DNA of 64,000 bases from Halobacterium sp. KA-4 (GCF_021028995.1 NZ_JAJJZG010000001.1:186001-250000); one strand, 5' to 3'; positions 35,069 through 44,322 are shown, counted from the first letter of the stretch. The notes: a model not told the origin generated them from the letters alone. A program made the numbers and translations.

Positions 35069-37150
35069 CTATTGCGGACTCGGCGAGCCGCTCGTCGTAC
35101 CGGACTCCGTCTGGCCTTCGAGGGCCTTGCCGGTGATGGACTTCAGACGGTCGACCAGCGAGTCCTTCTCGGGTTCGCCGACGAGCGCAACGTCGAGGAC
35201 TTCGCTGATGTGCGAGACCGGGATGATCTCGATCTGGTCCTTGTACTCGTCCTCGATCATCACGTCCTGTTCGTTCGCCTTCGGGATGATGACGCGCTTG
35301 CAGCCCGCCTTCGCGGCGGCCTCGATTTTGTGCGTGACGCCACCGACCGGCAGCACGTCCCCGCGGACGGAGAGGCTGCCGGTCATCGCGAGGTCCTGCG
35401 CGATGGGGATGTCCTCCAGCGCGCTGATGACCGCGGTCGCGACGGTGATGGAGGCGGAGTCGCCGTCGACGCCGCCCTCGCCAGCCTGGACGAACTGGAT
35501 GTGCACGTCCTTCTCGGACATGTTCTCGTCGCTGAACTTCTTGATGATGGCGGAGACGTTCTCGACTGCCTCCTCTGCCATCTCCTTGAGCTGGCCGGTC
35601 GCGTAGATGCGACCCTCCTCCTGGCTCTGCGCGGGCGTGATTTCCGCCATCACGGGCAGCATGATGCCGGAGTCGCCGCCCATGACCGCGAGGCCGTTCA
35701 CGCGGCCGACGGCCTCCTCCTGGGAGGTGCCGAGCTCGTAGTCCTTGCGGCGCTCGATGTAGTTGTCCACGAACTGCTGTTCGATGGACCGCGAGCGCTT
35801 CTTCGCCTGGAGCACGTCGTCGCGCGTGGTGAGTTCGTGGTCCTTCGAACTCGCGATGTCGCCGGCGACCCGCACGAGCCCACCGAGGTCACGCAGTTCG
35901 AGCGTGAGGTGGTCCTTGCGACCGGCGCGGCGCTTCGCTTCGAGGATAATCTCCCGGACTGCGTCGTCGTCGAAGTGCGGGAGCTGGCCGTCGCGTTCGA
36001 CCTCCTGAGCGACGAAGCGCGCGAACTTCCGGCGCATCTCCGGGGTGTCCTCGATGGTGTCGTCCATGTACACCTCGTACCCGTACCCGCGAACGCGGGA
36101 ACGGAGCGCGGGGTGCATGTTCTCCATCGCGTCCATGTTCCCGGACGCGACCATGATGAAGTCACACGGGACGGGTTCGGTCTGGACCATCGCACCGGAG
36201 CTGCGTTCGGACTGCCCGGTGATGGAGAACTCGCCCTCCTGAATCGCCGTCATCAGCTTCTGCTGGCTGCGGACGTCGAGCGTGTTGATTTCGTCGATGA
36301 ACAGCACGCCCTTGTGCGCCTTCTGGATGGCGCCGGCCTCGACGCGCTCGTGGCTCGGCGTCCCCATGCCGCCGGACTGGAACGGGTCGTGGCGGACGTC
36401 GCCGAGCAGCGCGCCGGCGTGGGCACCGGTCGCGTCCTCGAACGGCGCGGTCTGGCTGTCGGCGTTGTTGATGAGGAGCTTGGGCACCATCGCGTCGCCG
36501 CCGCGGTCGGTGTAGCGGAACGCCAGATAGATGACGCCGGCCGCGAGCACGCCCAGCAGCGGCTGGTGGGCGATGAGGAGCGCGTACCCCACGACGAGCA
36601 GGATGATGATCCACATGAGGAACGACCGCATCTGGTTGCGTTTGCGGGCTTCCTCCTGATGGGCTTCGACAATCTGTTCGCCCTTCCCGGCGGGGACGGT
36701 CCGAACCTTCGGCTCGTTGGAGTCGTCCGGGTTGTTGTAGACGAGAACGTCCTGTAGACTCTCCTTCGGGAGGAGGTGGCTCATCGCCTTCGCGAGCATC
36801 GACTTCCCCGTCCCCGGGGAGCCGATCATCATCACGTGGCGGTGCTGTTTGGCCGCGCGCAGGATGATGTCGCGGGCCTCGGACTGGCCGATGACCTGGT
36901 CGACCAGCCGTTCGGGCACCTCGATGGCCGAGGTGTCCGGGATTTCGAGGCCGCCAAGCAGGTCGTCCTCGGCGTTGTCCTCGTTGATAGAGACGTCGCC
37001 TTCCACGCCGACCTCGCTGCCGAGGTCCTCGAGGTCGTCGAGGGGTTCGGCAGGCTCGGGCGTCGACTCCTCGCCCTCTTCGGGGGCGTCGGGGGCGTCG
37101 ACGTCGGGGTCCTCGTGGTGGGGCTCGTCTTCGGTCGATTCGTTGCTCAT
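35069..37150 (-). CDS. lonB: Archaeal LonB membrane-bound ATP-dependent protease
   Basis: LonB is the main archaeal AAA+ protease of the membrane face. The protein is 693 aa from the ATG at 37150 ([14 protein letters not shown]). After an acidic tail come Walker [13 protein letters not shown] (about 110), two adjacent transmembrane helices inserted in the AAA domain (about 175-220), Walker [10 protein letters not shown] (about 285) and the proteolytic domain with catalytic Ser in [12 protein letters not shown] (about 578) and Lys in [13 protein letters not shown] (about 620). LonB is essential in Haloferax, where it controls carotenoid and lipid enzymes. An inverted repeat lies in its short leader. 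Confidence 0.97.
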   Translation of the reverse strand: MSNESTEDEPHHEDPDVDAPDAPEEGEESTPEPAEPLDDLEDLGSEVGVEGDVSINEDNAEDDLLGGLEIPDTSAIEVPERLVDQVIGQSEARDIILRAAKQHRHVMMIGSPGTGKSMLAKAMSHLLPKESLQDVLVYNNPDDSNEPKVRTVPAGKGEQIVEAHQEEARKRNQMRSFLMWIIILLVVGYALLIAHQPLLGVLAAGVIYLAFRYTDRGGDAMVPKLLINNADSQTAPFEDATGAHAGALLGDVRHDPFQSGGMGTPSHERVEAGAIQKAHKGVLFIDEINTLDVRSQQKLMTAIQEGEFSITGQSERSSGAMVQTEPVPCDFIMVASGNMDAMENMHPALRSRVRGYGYEVYMDDTIEDTPEMRRKFARFVAQEVERDGQLPHFDDDAVREIILEAKRRAGRKDHLTLELRDLGGLVRVAGDIASSKDHELTTRDDVLQAKKRSRSIEQQFVDNYIERRKDYELGTSQEEAVGRVNGLAVMGGDSGIMLPVMAEITPAQSQEEGRIYATGQLKEMAEEAVENVSAIIKKFSDENMSEKDVHIQFVQAGEGGVDGDSASITVATAVISALEDIPIAQDLAMTGSLSVRGDVLPVGGVTHKIEAAAKAGCKRVIIPKANEQDVMIEDEYKDQIEIIPVSHISEVLDVALVGEPEKDSLVDRLKSITGKALEGQTESGTTSGSPSPQ

Positions 37151-37156
37151 AGAAGT

Positions 37157-37175
37157 GGTTTCGACACGTGAAACC
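37157..37175 (-). promoter_or_regulatory. Inverted repeat at the lonB transcription start
   Basis: GGTTTC (37157-37162) and GAAACC (37170-37175) are separated by 7 nt. The minus-strand TATA element agtatatc (37190-37198) predicts a start near 37165-37170, so this repeat would cover it. A repressor site or a leader hairpin are both possible. Confidence 0.5.
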
Positions 37176-37356
37176 AAGGACGGGCGACTGATATACTTTC
37201 TCCCTCGAAAGAACGCGTAACCGGCCGTATTCCCCGGTTTCGAGCCTTCAGGCGCCCGAACAGGATTTCGCCGACCGGCACTAGCGGGGCCGAACCGTCG
37301 GTTGCGGCGAACTCGCCATTCTTATAGGCGCTGACGGGGTGTTTCGAGGTGAGGAA

Positions 37357-37884
37357 ATGACCCGCGGGTTCTACATCGGTCGCTTCCAGCCGTACCACAA
37401 CGGCCACCACCGCGTCGTCGAGCAGATTGCCACCGAGGTCGACGAACTCGTCGTCGGCATCGGGAGCGCCGGCGACTCCCACACCACGCGGAACCCGTTC
37501 ACCGCGGGCGAGCGCATCATGATGATTACGAAGTCCCTCGTGGACTTCGACCTCGTGACGTACGCGGTCCCCATCGAGGACCTCGACCGGAACGCGGTCT
37601 GGGTGAGCCACGTCCAGTCGATGAGTCCGAACTTCGACGTGGCGTACTCGAACAACCCGCTCGTCATCCGGCTGTTCGACGAGGCCGGCATCGAAGTCCG
37701 GCAGTCCCCGATGTTCGAGCGCGACGTACTCGAAGGCACCGAGATTCGCCGCCGGATGGCGGAGGGCGGCGACTGGCGCGAACTCGTCCCGAAGCCGGTC
37801 GCTGACGTCATCGACGAAATCGACGGCATCGACCGCATTCGGAAGGTCAGCGACACGGACGCGGGCGACAGCCCCGCCGAGTAG
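37357..37884 (+). CDS. nadM: Nicotinamide-nucleotide adenylyltransferase, archaeal type
   Basis: The enzyme makes NAD from NMN and ATP. The protein is 175 aa. GRFQPYHNGHHRV is the HxGH nucleotidyltransferase motif with its Phe-Gln-Pro, and VLEGTEIRRRM carries the C-terminal ISSTxIR-equivalent. GSAGDSHTTRNPFTAGER is the archaeal NMN-binding loop. The TATA-like attcttatagg (37318-37327) predicts a short leader. It is divergent from lonB and 30 nt upstream of a SAM hydrolase gene, possibly co-transcribed. Confidence 0.95.
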   Translation: MTRGFYIGRFQPYHNGHHRVVEQIATEVDELVVGIGSAGDSHTTRNPFTAGERIMMITKSLVDFDLVTYAVPIEDLDRNAVWVSHVQSMSPNFDVAYSNNPLVIRLFDEAGIEVRQSPMFERDVLEGTEIRRRMAEGGDWRELVPKPVADVIDEIDGIDRIRKVSDTDAGDSPAE

Positions 37885-37914
37885 TTTTCAACGACGGCGC
37901 CGTAACCGCGACGT

Positions 37915-38670
37915 ATGATAACGCTGAGTTCCGACTTCGGCTCGCCGTACCCGGCGGCGATGAAGGGTGTCGTCCTCCAGTCGACGGACGCGCGCCTCGT
38001 CGACGTCGCACACGACTTTCCGCGGCAGAACGTGCGCGCGACGGCGTTCTGGCTGCGCGAGGTGCTGCCCTACTTCCCGCCGGCAGTCCACCTGGTCGTC
38101 GTCGACCCGGGCGTCGGCACGGACCGGGAGGCCGTGGCCGTCCGCGCGGGCCGCCACGCCATCGTCGCGCCGGACAACGGCGTCGCGATTCCCGCGACGC
38201 GACGGCTCGACGAGGACGTAGAGGTGTTCGAAATCGCGGTCGAGGACCCCGCGAGTTCGACGTTTCACGGTCGGGACGTGTTCGCACCCGCTGCCGCGGA
38301 CGTCCACGAGCGCGGCGTCGAGGCGTTCGACGACTACCCCGGATACGAGCGCCTCGACGACTACGAGACAGTCGCGTTCCCCGACCCGGACCTCACGGGC
38401 GACGTGCTCCGCGGCGAGGTACTCGTCGTGGACGGCTTCGGGAACGCCATCACGAACCTCCCGGGGCGCGTCGTCACCGACCGAATCAGTGGCTCGGTGC
38501 GCGTGAACCGCGACCGCGTGCGCGTCGAGCCCTCCTACGCGCACGTCGAACCCGGCGAGCGCGTCGTGACGGTCGGCAGCCACGGGAACGTCGAACTCGC
38601 CGTGAACCGCGGGCGCGGCGACGATGCGTTCGGCGTCGAACCCGGCAGCCCCGTGGAGCTCTCCCTGTAG
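37915..38670 (+). CDS. SAM hydrolase (DUF62/duf62-type)
   Basis: These enzymes add water (hydroxide) to S-adenosylmethionine to give adenosine and methionine; related proteins are fluorinase and chlorinase. The protein is 251 aa. Motifs: LSSDFGSPYPAAMKGVV, VVVDPGVGTDREAVAV, IVAPDNGV and VLVVDGFGNAITNL. The Asp-Arg-His hydrolase set looks present (DPGVGTDR; FHGRDVFAPAA), so hydrolysis rather than halogenation is expected. It is 30 nt after nadM. Confidence 0.9.
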   Translation: MITLSSDFGSPYPAAMKGVVLQSTDARLVDVAHDFPRQNVRATAFWLREVLPYFPPAVHLVVVDPGVGTDREAVAVRAGRHAIVAPDNGVAIPATRRLDEDVEVFEIAVEDPASSTFHGRDVFAPAAADVHERGVEAFDDYPGYERLDDYETVAFPDPDLTGDVLRGEVLVVDGFGNAITNLPGRVVTDRISGSVRVNRDRVRVEPSYAHVEPGERVVTVGSHGNVELAVNRGRGDDAFGVEPGSPVELSL

Positions 38671-38715
38671 GGTGGGCACCGTCACACCGAAATACCCGGC
38701 CGGCAACCTACGCGT

Positions 38716-39534
38716 ATGCTCGAACTGGAGCACGGGTTCCGGATTGTGGACCTGCACGCGCGGCTCCACGCCGGCCCGGGGCGCCCAGTCCGGGGCCGCA
38801 CCATCGACGGCGAGGACCTCGAACGCGAGATGCACCAGGCCGGGGTCGTCCGCTCGGTCGTCTTCCCCGGACCACGCAAGGGCGAACAGGGCTACCTCCG
38901 CGCGAACAACGCGGTCGCCCGGCAGGCCGTCCAGCGCCCGTTCATCGCGTTCGCGCGCATCGACGGCCCGCGCGACCCCGGCGACGGCGCGACCTCCCGC
39001 CTGAAGAACCTCCGGTCGAATCGGTCGGACTGGCAGACCTCCCCCGAGGACGTCGAGCAGTACGCCTACGACGACCGCTTCCACGGCTTCAAACTCGACC
39101 CGACCCGCGACGGCCTCCCCGAACCCGACGTCCTCGACGTGCTCGACGACGTCGGCCTCCCGGTGCTCGTCCACGGCGGCGAGGGCTTCCCGCCGAGCGC
39201 GCTCGAAGCCACGCTGCTCGACCGCGAGTTTCCCGTCGTGCTCGCGCACTTCGGCGGCCACCCGCTCGACCGCGACTTGATGCACGAAGCCGTCTCGCTG
39301 CTCGGCTCCTACGAGGACCTCTACCTGGACACCGCAGCAGTTCGCTACCGCGAACTCCTCGAACACGCCATCGTCGAACACCCCGACCGCGTCGTCTTCG
39401 GGAGCGGCGCGCCCGACACCCACCCGAACGTCGCGGTCATGGAGATTCTCACCCTCGACGTCACCGAGGACGCGATGCGGAAGGTGCTCGGGAAGAACCC
39501 GGTCCGTGTCGTCCCGGGTCTCGACCGGGAGTGA
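38716..39534 (+). CDS. Amidohydrolase (ACMSD-like TIM-barrel) protein
   Basis: The protein is 272 aa. It has the amidohydrolase-2 layout: strand 1 VDLHARLH (the usual HxH is DLHARLH, with the second His displaced), HGFKLDP after strand 5, LVHGGEGFPPS, VLAHFGGHPLDRD (His) and VFGSGAPDTHP with the late Asp. The metal site is therefore slightly altered at the first motif. The substrate is unknown. It follows the SAM hydrolase by 45 nt in the same direction. Confidence 0.83.
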   Translation: MLELEHGFRIVDLHARLHAGPGRPVRGRTIDGEDLEREMHQAGVVRSVVFPGPRKGEQGYLRANNAVARQAVQRPFIAFARIDGPRDPGDGATSRLKNLRSNRSDWQTSPEDVEQYAYDDRFHGFKLDPTRDGLPEPDVLDVLDDVGLPVLVHGGEGFPPSALEATLLDREFPVVLAHFGGHPLDRDLMHEAVSLLGSYEDLYLDTAAVRYRELLEHAIVEHPDRVVFGSGAPDTHPNVAVMEILTLDVTEDAMRKVLGKNPVRVVPGLDRE

Positions 39535-39608
39535 CAGGGCTCGCAAATACTTCGCTGGCCGGCCCGACACTAGATTTATGCCAGTCGTTCGTGTAGGACG
39601 ATTGAACT

Positions 39609-39908
39609 ATGTCCGACGGCGAGTTGACTGACTTCCTCATCCTGCGCGAACTGGACGAACCGATTACCGAAGCGGAACTCGCGGCGGCCGGCGAGCAGTC
39701 CGGAGACGCGCTCGAAGCGCTCCGGGACGAAGGCGTCGGCATCAGGTGGGTCGACTCGGAAGTGATGACGAACGAAGCGGGCGACGTCACGGGCACGTTC
39801 TGCCACTACCAGGCCGAAGACGAGGCGGCCGTCCGGGAGCACGGCGAGCGCGCCGGCCTCCCGGTCACGCGGGTCGACCGACGTGGGGACCCACTCGACG
39901 GCGAGTAA
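39609..39908 (+). CDS. DUF4242-like small ferredoxin-fold protein
   Basis: The protein is 99 aa. The pattern ELDEPITEAELAAAGEQSGD, then EGVGIRWVDSEVM, then YQAEDEAAVREHGERAGLPV matches the DUF4242/SCO4226 family, one member of which binds nickel. A TATA-like gatttatg (about 39573-39580) is about 30 nt upstream. The function here is unknown. Confidence 0.75.
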   Translation: MSDGELTDFLILRELDEPITEAELAAAGEQSGDALEALRDEGVGIRWVDSEVMTNEAGDVTGTFCHYQAEDEAAVREHGERAGLPVTRVDRRGDPLDGE

Positions 39909-39945
39909 TCAGTAACGGCGGCGAGGACCGCGAACAGGTCGCCGC

Positions 39946-40866
39946 TCAGCAGTCGTGGCGGACCATCGTGCGGTCCATGCGCGCGGAGACGCCGTTGGGG
40001 TTGCGCCGGGGGGTGCGGTCCGCCATCCGCGCGGACATCCCGTCCTGGCTGCCCGTCCAGACGTTCGGGACGACGGCGCTGCCGGCGGCCGCCCACTCCG
40101 TGAGTTTCGCGTCGCCGCGGAGCACGTCGCCACCGACCGAGAACGCGTCCCCGACCGCGTACTTCACGATGCGGGCGGCGATGCGCGCACCGAACCCGTA
40201 GTTCTTCACGAGCCGGTACGCCAGCGAGCGGTACTTCAACCCCCACGCGGTCTCCTCGGCGTCCTCCGGGAGCCGGTGGCGGATGTCGTCTTTCTCCTCG
40301 CGGAGCACGACCGCGTCCGCGCCCCAGACGACCTCGCGGTCCATACCCGCGAGCCGGTGGGCGGCGTCCCGCGCGGCCCCGGTCTGGAGGTACTCGTCGA
40401 ACCCGTCGAGGGCGTCGATGGCGTCGCGGATGAACGCGACGTTCCCGCCGTCGAAGTACGTGACGTGACGGCCCGCGACGGTCGCGGTTTCGACGGATTC
40501 GGTGGTGACGCCGCCCTCGACGCGGTGGTGGACGGGGCCGGTGACCGCGTCGGCGCCGCCGTCGAGCGCGTCCTCGACGGCCTCCACCCAGCCCTCCCGA
40601 ATCTGGGAGTCCTGGCCGACGAACGCGACGACATCGCCGTCTGCGGCGGCGATACCGGCGTTCCGGGAGGCGTTGAGGTTCCGCTCGGAGACTTCCAGCA
40701 AGAGGTCGGCTGCGTCGTGGTCGCGCACCATCCCGGACGTGCCGTCCACGGATGGGCCGTTGACGACCACGACCTCGGCGTCGGGTGCGTGGGCCGCGAG
40801 CGCGTCCAGCGACGCAGCGAGCACGTCGCGGCCGTTGAGGGTGGGCACCACTACCGAGAGGTCCAT
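39946..40866 (-). CDS. Glycosyltransferase family 2 protein
   Basis: The protein is 306 aa from the ATG at 40866 (MDLSVVVPTLNGRDVL). The GT-A motifs are VVPTLNGRD, VVVNGPSVDGT, AFVGQDSQIREGWVE (DxD-like DSQ) and a later acceptor loop FIRDAIDALDGFDEYLQ with the ED-like pair. The C-terminal third is basic and amphipathic, without clear TM helices. A SAM methyltransferase gene lies 88 nt upstream on the same strand; the two may modify the same glycan or lipid. The sugar is unknown. Confidence 0.87.
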   Translation of the reverse strand: MDLSVVVPTLNGRDVLAASLDALAAHAPDAEVVVVNGPSVDGTSGMVRDHDAADLLLEVSERNLNASRNAGIAAADGDVVAFVGQDSQIREGWVEAVEDALDGGADAVTGPVHHRVEGGVTTESVETATVAGRHVTYFDGGNVAFIRDAIDALDGFDEYLQTGAARDAAHRLAGMDREVVWGADAVVLREEKDDIRHRLPEDAEETAWGLKYRSLAYRLVKNYGFGARIAARIVKYAVGDAFSVGGDVLRGDAKLTEWAAAGSAVVPNVWTGSQDGMSARMADRTPRRNPNGVSARMDRTMVRHDC

Positions 40867-40954
40867 AGCGTACACGAGTCTGCGCGGTGGTAAAAACGTC
40901 CCGGGTCGAAACACGCCGAAATCGTCCGCGAGCTCACACGAACCGCCGGTTTCG

Positions 40955-41659
40955 TCAGACGCTCGTGTGCCAGTAGGAGACCGACGCGAGCGAGCGGCCG
41001 ACCGGCGTCTCGCCGATGGCCGTGTCCGCGCGCCGAATCGGGCCGGCAATCCAGTCCGGGACTTTGCGGTAGAACCCGTACGGGACGACGAAGTCGTGTT
41101 CGTCCCGCACGAGGTCCAGACCGGCTTCGTCGACGAGCCCGCGGACCTCGCTGTCGCCGTACAGCCGCGACCCCATCGGGAGCAGCCAGTTGTACAGCGA
41201 GCGCGTGCTGAACCGATTGAACGTGTCGAAGAACACGGTGTCTTTGGAGACGCGAGCCATCTCCGTGAGGAACTTCGCCGGCGTGTCCGCAAGGTGGAAG
41301 AATCGCATCGCGAACACGGTGTCGAAGTGGTCGTCCGGGAACGGGAGTCGGCCGGCGTCGCCGCGCATGAAGTCGATGGTGTCGGTGACGTCCGCGCGCT
41401 GGGCCTTCTCGCGGCCCTTCTGGAGCATCGGCCCGGAGATGTCCAGCCCCGTGATGTCCGCGCCGCGCTCGGCGAGCATCACGGTGAAGCGGCCGGTACC
41501 ACACGCGATTTCGAGGACCCGCTGGTCCTCGACCGGCCCCACCGCGTTGAGGACGGCCTGTTTCTCCCGTCGGTCGATGAGCCGGCCGCCACGGGAGAAT
41601 CGCTTCTCGTCGTACTCCTCCGCGACCTCCGTGGCCTGGTACCACTCCTGTCCCTTCAC
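40955..41659 (-). CDS. Class I SAM-dependent methyltransferase
   Basis: The protein is 234 aa. Motif I is VLEIACGTGRFTVMLAERGA, motif II DITGLDISGPML, then FMRGDAGRLPFPDDHFDTVF, the usual UbiE/type-11 pattern. A GTG at 41659 is chosen over another GTG five codons upstream because the TATA-like ttttaacc (about 41688-41695) then lies about 32 nt away. The substrate is unknown; the adjacent glycosyltransferase suggests a cell-envelope or lipid role, which is inference only. Confidence 0.88.
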   Translation of the reverse strand: MKGQEWYQATEVAEEYDEKRFSRGGRLIDRREKQAVLNAVGPVEDQRVLEIACGTGRFTVMLAERGADITGLDISGPMLQKGREKAQRADVTDTIDFMRGDAGRLPFPDDHFDTVFAMRFFHLADTPAKFLTEMARVSKDTVFFDTFNRFSTRSLYNWLLPMGSRLYGDSEVRGLVDEAGLDLVRDEHDFVVPYGFYRKVPDWIAGPIRRADTAIGETPVGRSLASVSYWHTSV

Positions 41660-41789
41660 GCTTCTCGATTGCACTTCGGAGACGGGTGGTTAAAACCGTA
41701 CTGGAAAACACGCGACGAACACCGGTACCACGACGTGAACGCGCGCCGCCCCGAGAGAACGACCCCAGGTGGCCCCGCTCGCAGCGCCA

Positions 41790-41854
41790 TTATACGATAT
41801 AAGGTGTATAGTCCCACGGGTAGACAACCTTTACCTCCCTCAGTATGTGAGGGA
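41790..41854 (+). promoter_or_regulatory. Promoter region with palindromes upstream of the small wHTH gene
   Basis: TATAC-N10-GTATA flanks a gatataag TATA-like box near 41797-41804. A second perfect palindrome, TCCCTCA-gtatg-TGAGGGA (41836-41842/41848-41854), ends 5 nt before the ATG. The latter would cover the leader or start site and could be the regulator's own operator. Confidence 0.5.
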
Positions 41855-41859
41855 TTTCC

Positions 41860-42129
41860 ATGAGCACGTCCGCCACGGAACACGGGTCACTCATTCAGGA
41901 CGACGAAGAATTCCGCGAGCGCCTCCGCGAGCTCCCGCCGAGCGCGAAACTCGTCGCGAAGGTCCTCGAAATCGACGCGCCGCTCTCGCAGGGCCAGCTC
42001 GCCGAGGAGTCCTTGCTCCCGGACCGCACCGTCCGGTACGCGCTCAACCGCCTCGACGACGCGGGCCTCGTCGGCTCCCGCTACAGCTTCCAGGACGCCC
42101 GCAAGCAAGTGTACTTCCTCGACGACTAA
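41860..42129 (+). CDS. Small winged-helix (MarR-like) transcriptional regulator
   Basis: The protein is 89 aa. A single wHTH is at about residues 28-85: PPSAKLVAKVLEIDAPLSQG, then LAEESLLPDRTVRYALNRLD (recognition helix) and a wing. There is no ligand domain. It is a compact haloarchaeal DNA-binding protein. The palindromes in its promoter suggest autoregulation. It precedes an MBL hydrolase gene by 37 nt. Confidence 0.83.
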   Translation: MSTSATEHGSLIQDDEEFRERLRELPPSAKLVAKVLEIDAPLSQGQLAEESLLPDRTVRYALNRLDDAGLVGSRYSFQDARKQVYFLDD

Positions 42130-42166
42130 CCGCCGGCTTTTCCTCGCAGGTCTCGTCTCTGCACCC

Positions 42167-42940
42167 GTGATAGCGCGCTACGCCGTTCCAGTCGAAGCGC
42201 CGGTTCCCGGTGGCGCGACGAACGCCTACGTCCTCGGCGACGACGAGCGCTTGCTCGTCGACCCCGCCGCTCGCACGCCCGACCTCGACGACCCCGCCAA
42301 CGAAGTCGACCACGTCGCCGTTACGCACACGCACCCCGACCACGTCGACGCCGTCGCCGACTACGCGGCCGAATCCGACGCGACCGTCTGGGCGCACGCG
42401 ACGTTCGCGGAGCGCTTCGCGGACGCGGCCGGCGTCGAACCCGACCGACTGTTCCGCCCCGGCGGCACCATCGCCGACACCGGCGTCTCCGTGATGGCGA
42501 TGCCCGGCCACGCCCCCGACCACGTCGCGTTCGTCGCGGACGACGAAGCCGTGACCGGCGACCTCGTGTTCGCGGCCGGCAGCGTCTTCGTCGGCACGCC
42601 GGACGGCGACGTGCGCACGTACCTCGCGTCCCTGCGCCGCCTGCTCGCCCGCGACTTCGACACCCTCTACCCCGGCCACGGCGACTCCATCGAGAATCCC
42701 GACGAGCGCATCCGCGAGACGTACTTCCACCGCCGCGACCGCGAGCGCCGCGTCCGCGCCGCCGTCGAGTCCGGCGCCGAAACCGTCGACGAGATTCTCG
42801 ACGTCGCCTACGAGAAAGCGCTCGGCGACGCCCGCAGCCTCGCCACGAAGGTCGTCCGCGCACACCTCCAGAAGCTCGCCCTCGAGGGGCACGTCGAGTG
42901 GGACGGCGAACGCGCCCGCTCGCCAGCCGACCAGCAGTAG
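42167..42940 (+). CDS. MBL-fold metallo-hydrolase with C-terminal winged helix
   Basis: The protein is 257 aa from a GTG. The metal motif is THTHPDHVDAV (HxHxDH), then MPGHAPDHVAF, VTGDLVFAAGSVF and LYPGHGDSI, giving all five metal ligands. The C-terminal 60 residues (VDEILDVAYEKALGDARSLA) form the wHTH-like domain of the LACTB2/glyoxalase II-like branch. The substrate is unknown; nuclease and thioester hydrolase activities are both known in this branch. Confidence 0.9.
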   Translation: MIARYAVPVEAPVPGGATNAYVLGDDERLLVDPAARTPDLDDPANEVDHVAVTHTHPDHVDAVADYAAESDATVWAHATFAERFADAAGVEPDRLFRPGGTIADTGVSVMAMPGHAPDHVAFVADDEAVTGDLVFAAGSVFVGTPDGDVRTYLASLRRLLARDFDTLYPGHGDSIENPDERIRETYFHRRDRERRVRAAVESGAETVDEILDVAYEKALGDARSLATKVVRAHLQKLALEGHVEWDGERARSPADQQ

Positions 42941-42950
42941 CCAGCGAACC

Positions 42951-42995
42951 AGCCGGTAGGGTGGAAATGAGAACTAGCCGACAGGGTGGGAAATC
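42951..42995 (+). repeat. Imperfect tandem direct repeat
   Basis: AGCCGGTAGGGTGGAAATGA (42951-42970) and AGCCGACAGGGTGGGAAATC (42976-42995) are two near-identical 20-nt units separated by 5 nt, right after the MBL gene. There is no third copy. Confidence 0.55.
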
Positions 42996-43100
42996 CGAAA
43001 GGGGCCGACCGGTCGCGGTCGCTCGCGACGCAAGGACCGCAGGCCGGAGGCCGAGGACCGCAGCGAGTGAGCGGCCGCGAGCGGGAGGGGGCTTTCGAGG
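42995..43100. repeat. Long palindromic intergenic element, copy 2
   Basis: The element is bracketed by CCGAAAG (42995-43001) and CTTTCGAGG (43092-43100), the same brackets and nearly the same length (106 nt) as 26913-27022. Inside are gcggtcgctcgcg and a repeated aggaccgcag (43032 and 43053). The arms are less perfect than in copy 1. The gap 42941-43191 has no ORF. Confidence 0.6.
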
Positions 43101-43191
43101 TGTCGTAGATGGAGCGAGACGCACAGGAGAAAATAGACCAACCGATACCTAGCCCGCGAATCTTTTCCGCACTCGCTGCCAACCCACGGCC

Positions 43192-43842
43192 ATGGAGGAG
43201 CTCGAAGTCGAACTCGAACGCGCACGGGACCTCGACGTGTCCGAGTTGGCGGACGCCATCGAGGCCATCGGCTTCGAGTGCACGCGGTGTGGGGCGTGCT
43301 GTAAGAGCGAGGACGACGACCCGCACACGGCGACCGTGTTCCCCGACGAAGTCCGGGAGTTAGAGGACGCAACCGACCGGGATTGGCGCGAGATTGCGCG
43401 TCCGATGCCGTACGGGCTCGACGAGGACGGCACGGGCGAGACGTTCGAGTGGGCGCTCCAGACCGCTGCCTGCGGGGACTGCACGTTCTACGAGGAGGAC
43501 GAGGACGGAACAGGAGCGTGCACAGTCCACGACAGCCGGCCGCTCATCTGCGAGACGTACCCGTTCAGCGTCGCGCTCGGCGGGACGAGCCAGCCGATGG
43601 GCGAAGCGGTGGACGAGGCGGGAATGGTGCGCGCTCACGAATGCGAGGGACTCGGGCGGGATATCTCCCGCGAGGACGCCGAATCGCTGGCGGCAGCCCT
43701 GAAGGAGCGGGCGGTGCGCGACATCGAGGAGGCTATCGCGGTCCGGGACAACTACGAGCCCACGAACCCCGGACCCGACGAGACGGTCGTGCACGACTCC
43801 GAGGGCGCGAAACGCCCGGACGGGACGGCCTACGAGGGTTGA
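43192..43842 (+). CDS. YkgJ family zinc/iron-chelating cysteine-cluster protein
   Basis: The protein is 216 aa. The Cys cluster CTRCGACCKSEDDD (about 25-38) and the later CGDCTFYEEDEDGTGACTVH and PLICETYPF segments are the family's conserved Cys residues, about eight in all. YkgJ-type proteins are thought to bind zinc or iron, and some are linked to flagellin N-methylation in bacteria. The function here is unknown. Confidence 0.88.
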   Translation: MEELEVELERARDLDVSELADAIEAIGFECTRCGACCKSEDDDPHTATVFPDEVRELEDATDRDWREIARPMPYGLDEDGTGETFEWALQTAACGDCTFYEEDEDGTGACTVHDSRPLICETYPFSVALGGTSQPMGEAVDEAGMVRAHECEGLGRDISREDAESLAAALKERAVRDIEEAIAVRDNYEPTNPGPDETVVHDSEGAKRPDGTAYEG

Positions 43843-43917
43843 GTCGGTGGTCGTCGCGTGGCGGGGCCGTGGCAACGATTAAGTCACGGGGCCGACACGC
43901 ACGAATGGAGGCCCGTC

Positions 43918-44322
43918 ATGGAAATCTCTGACCAACTCCTCTGTCTGTTCAGTGCGGAAGTGACTGTCAAGGACGACGAGTACGTCGTCGAAATCCCGCG
44001 GAGCGAAGTCGAAGCCGGCTCCGTCGAACCCGGCGACGTCTACCGCGTCGCGCTCATCTCGCAGGCCGAAGCCGAGACCGGGACCGAGACCGAGACGACG
44101 AGCGAGCCCGCCGAGTCCGAACCCCAGCCCCCCGTCGAGGAGGGTGAGATTCGGTACGTCGAAATCGAGGACATCGGCAAGCAGGGCGACGGCATCGCGC
44201 GCGTCGAACGCGGCTACGTCATCATCGTACCCGACGCCGAAATCGGCGAGCGCGTGAAAGTCGAAGTGACCGAAGTGAAGTCGAACTTCGCGGTCGGCGA
44301 AATCATCGAAGACGAGTACTGA
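43918..44322 (+). CDS. TRAM domain-containing protein
   Basis: The protein is 134 aa from the ATG at 43918 (MEISDQLLCLFSAEVTVKDD). The N-terminal half has a small beta domain, followed by a Glu/Thr/Pro-rich linker (about 50-75) and a C-terminal TRAM domain (RYVEIEDIGKQGDGIARVER, residues about 79-130). Single TRAM proteins in archaea act as RNA chaperones and are often abundant. A TATA-like gattaag lies about 35 nt upstream. Confidence 0.87.
   Translation: MEISDQLLCLFSAEVTVKDDEYVVEIPRSEVEAGSVEPGDVYRVALISQAEAETGTETETTSEPAESEPQPPVEEGEIRYVEIEDIGKQGDGIARVERGYVIIVPDAEIGERVKVEVTEVKSNFAVGEIIEDEY

Noticed and set aside
42951-42995. Tandem repeat as a CRISPR array
   Set aside because: There are only two imperfect 20-nt units 5 nt apart, without spacers of usable length and without cas genes.
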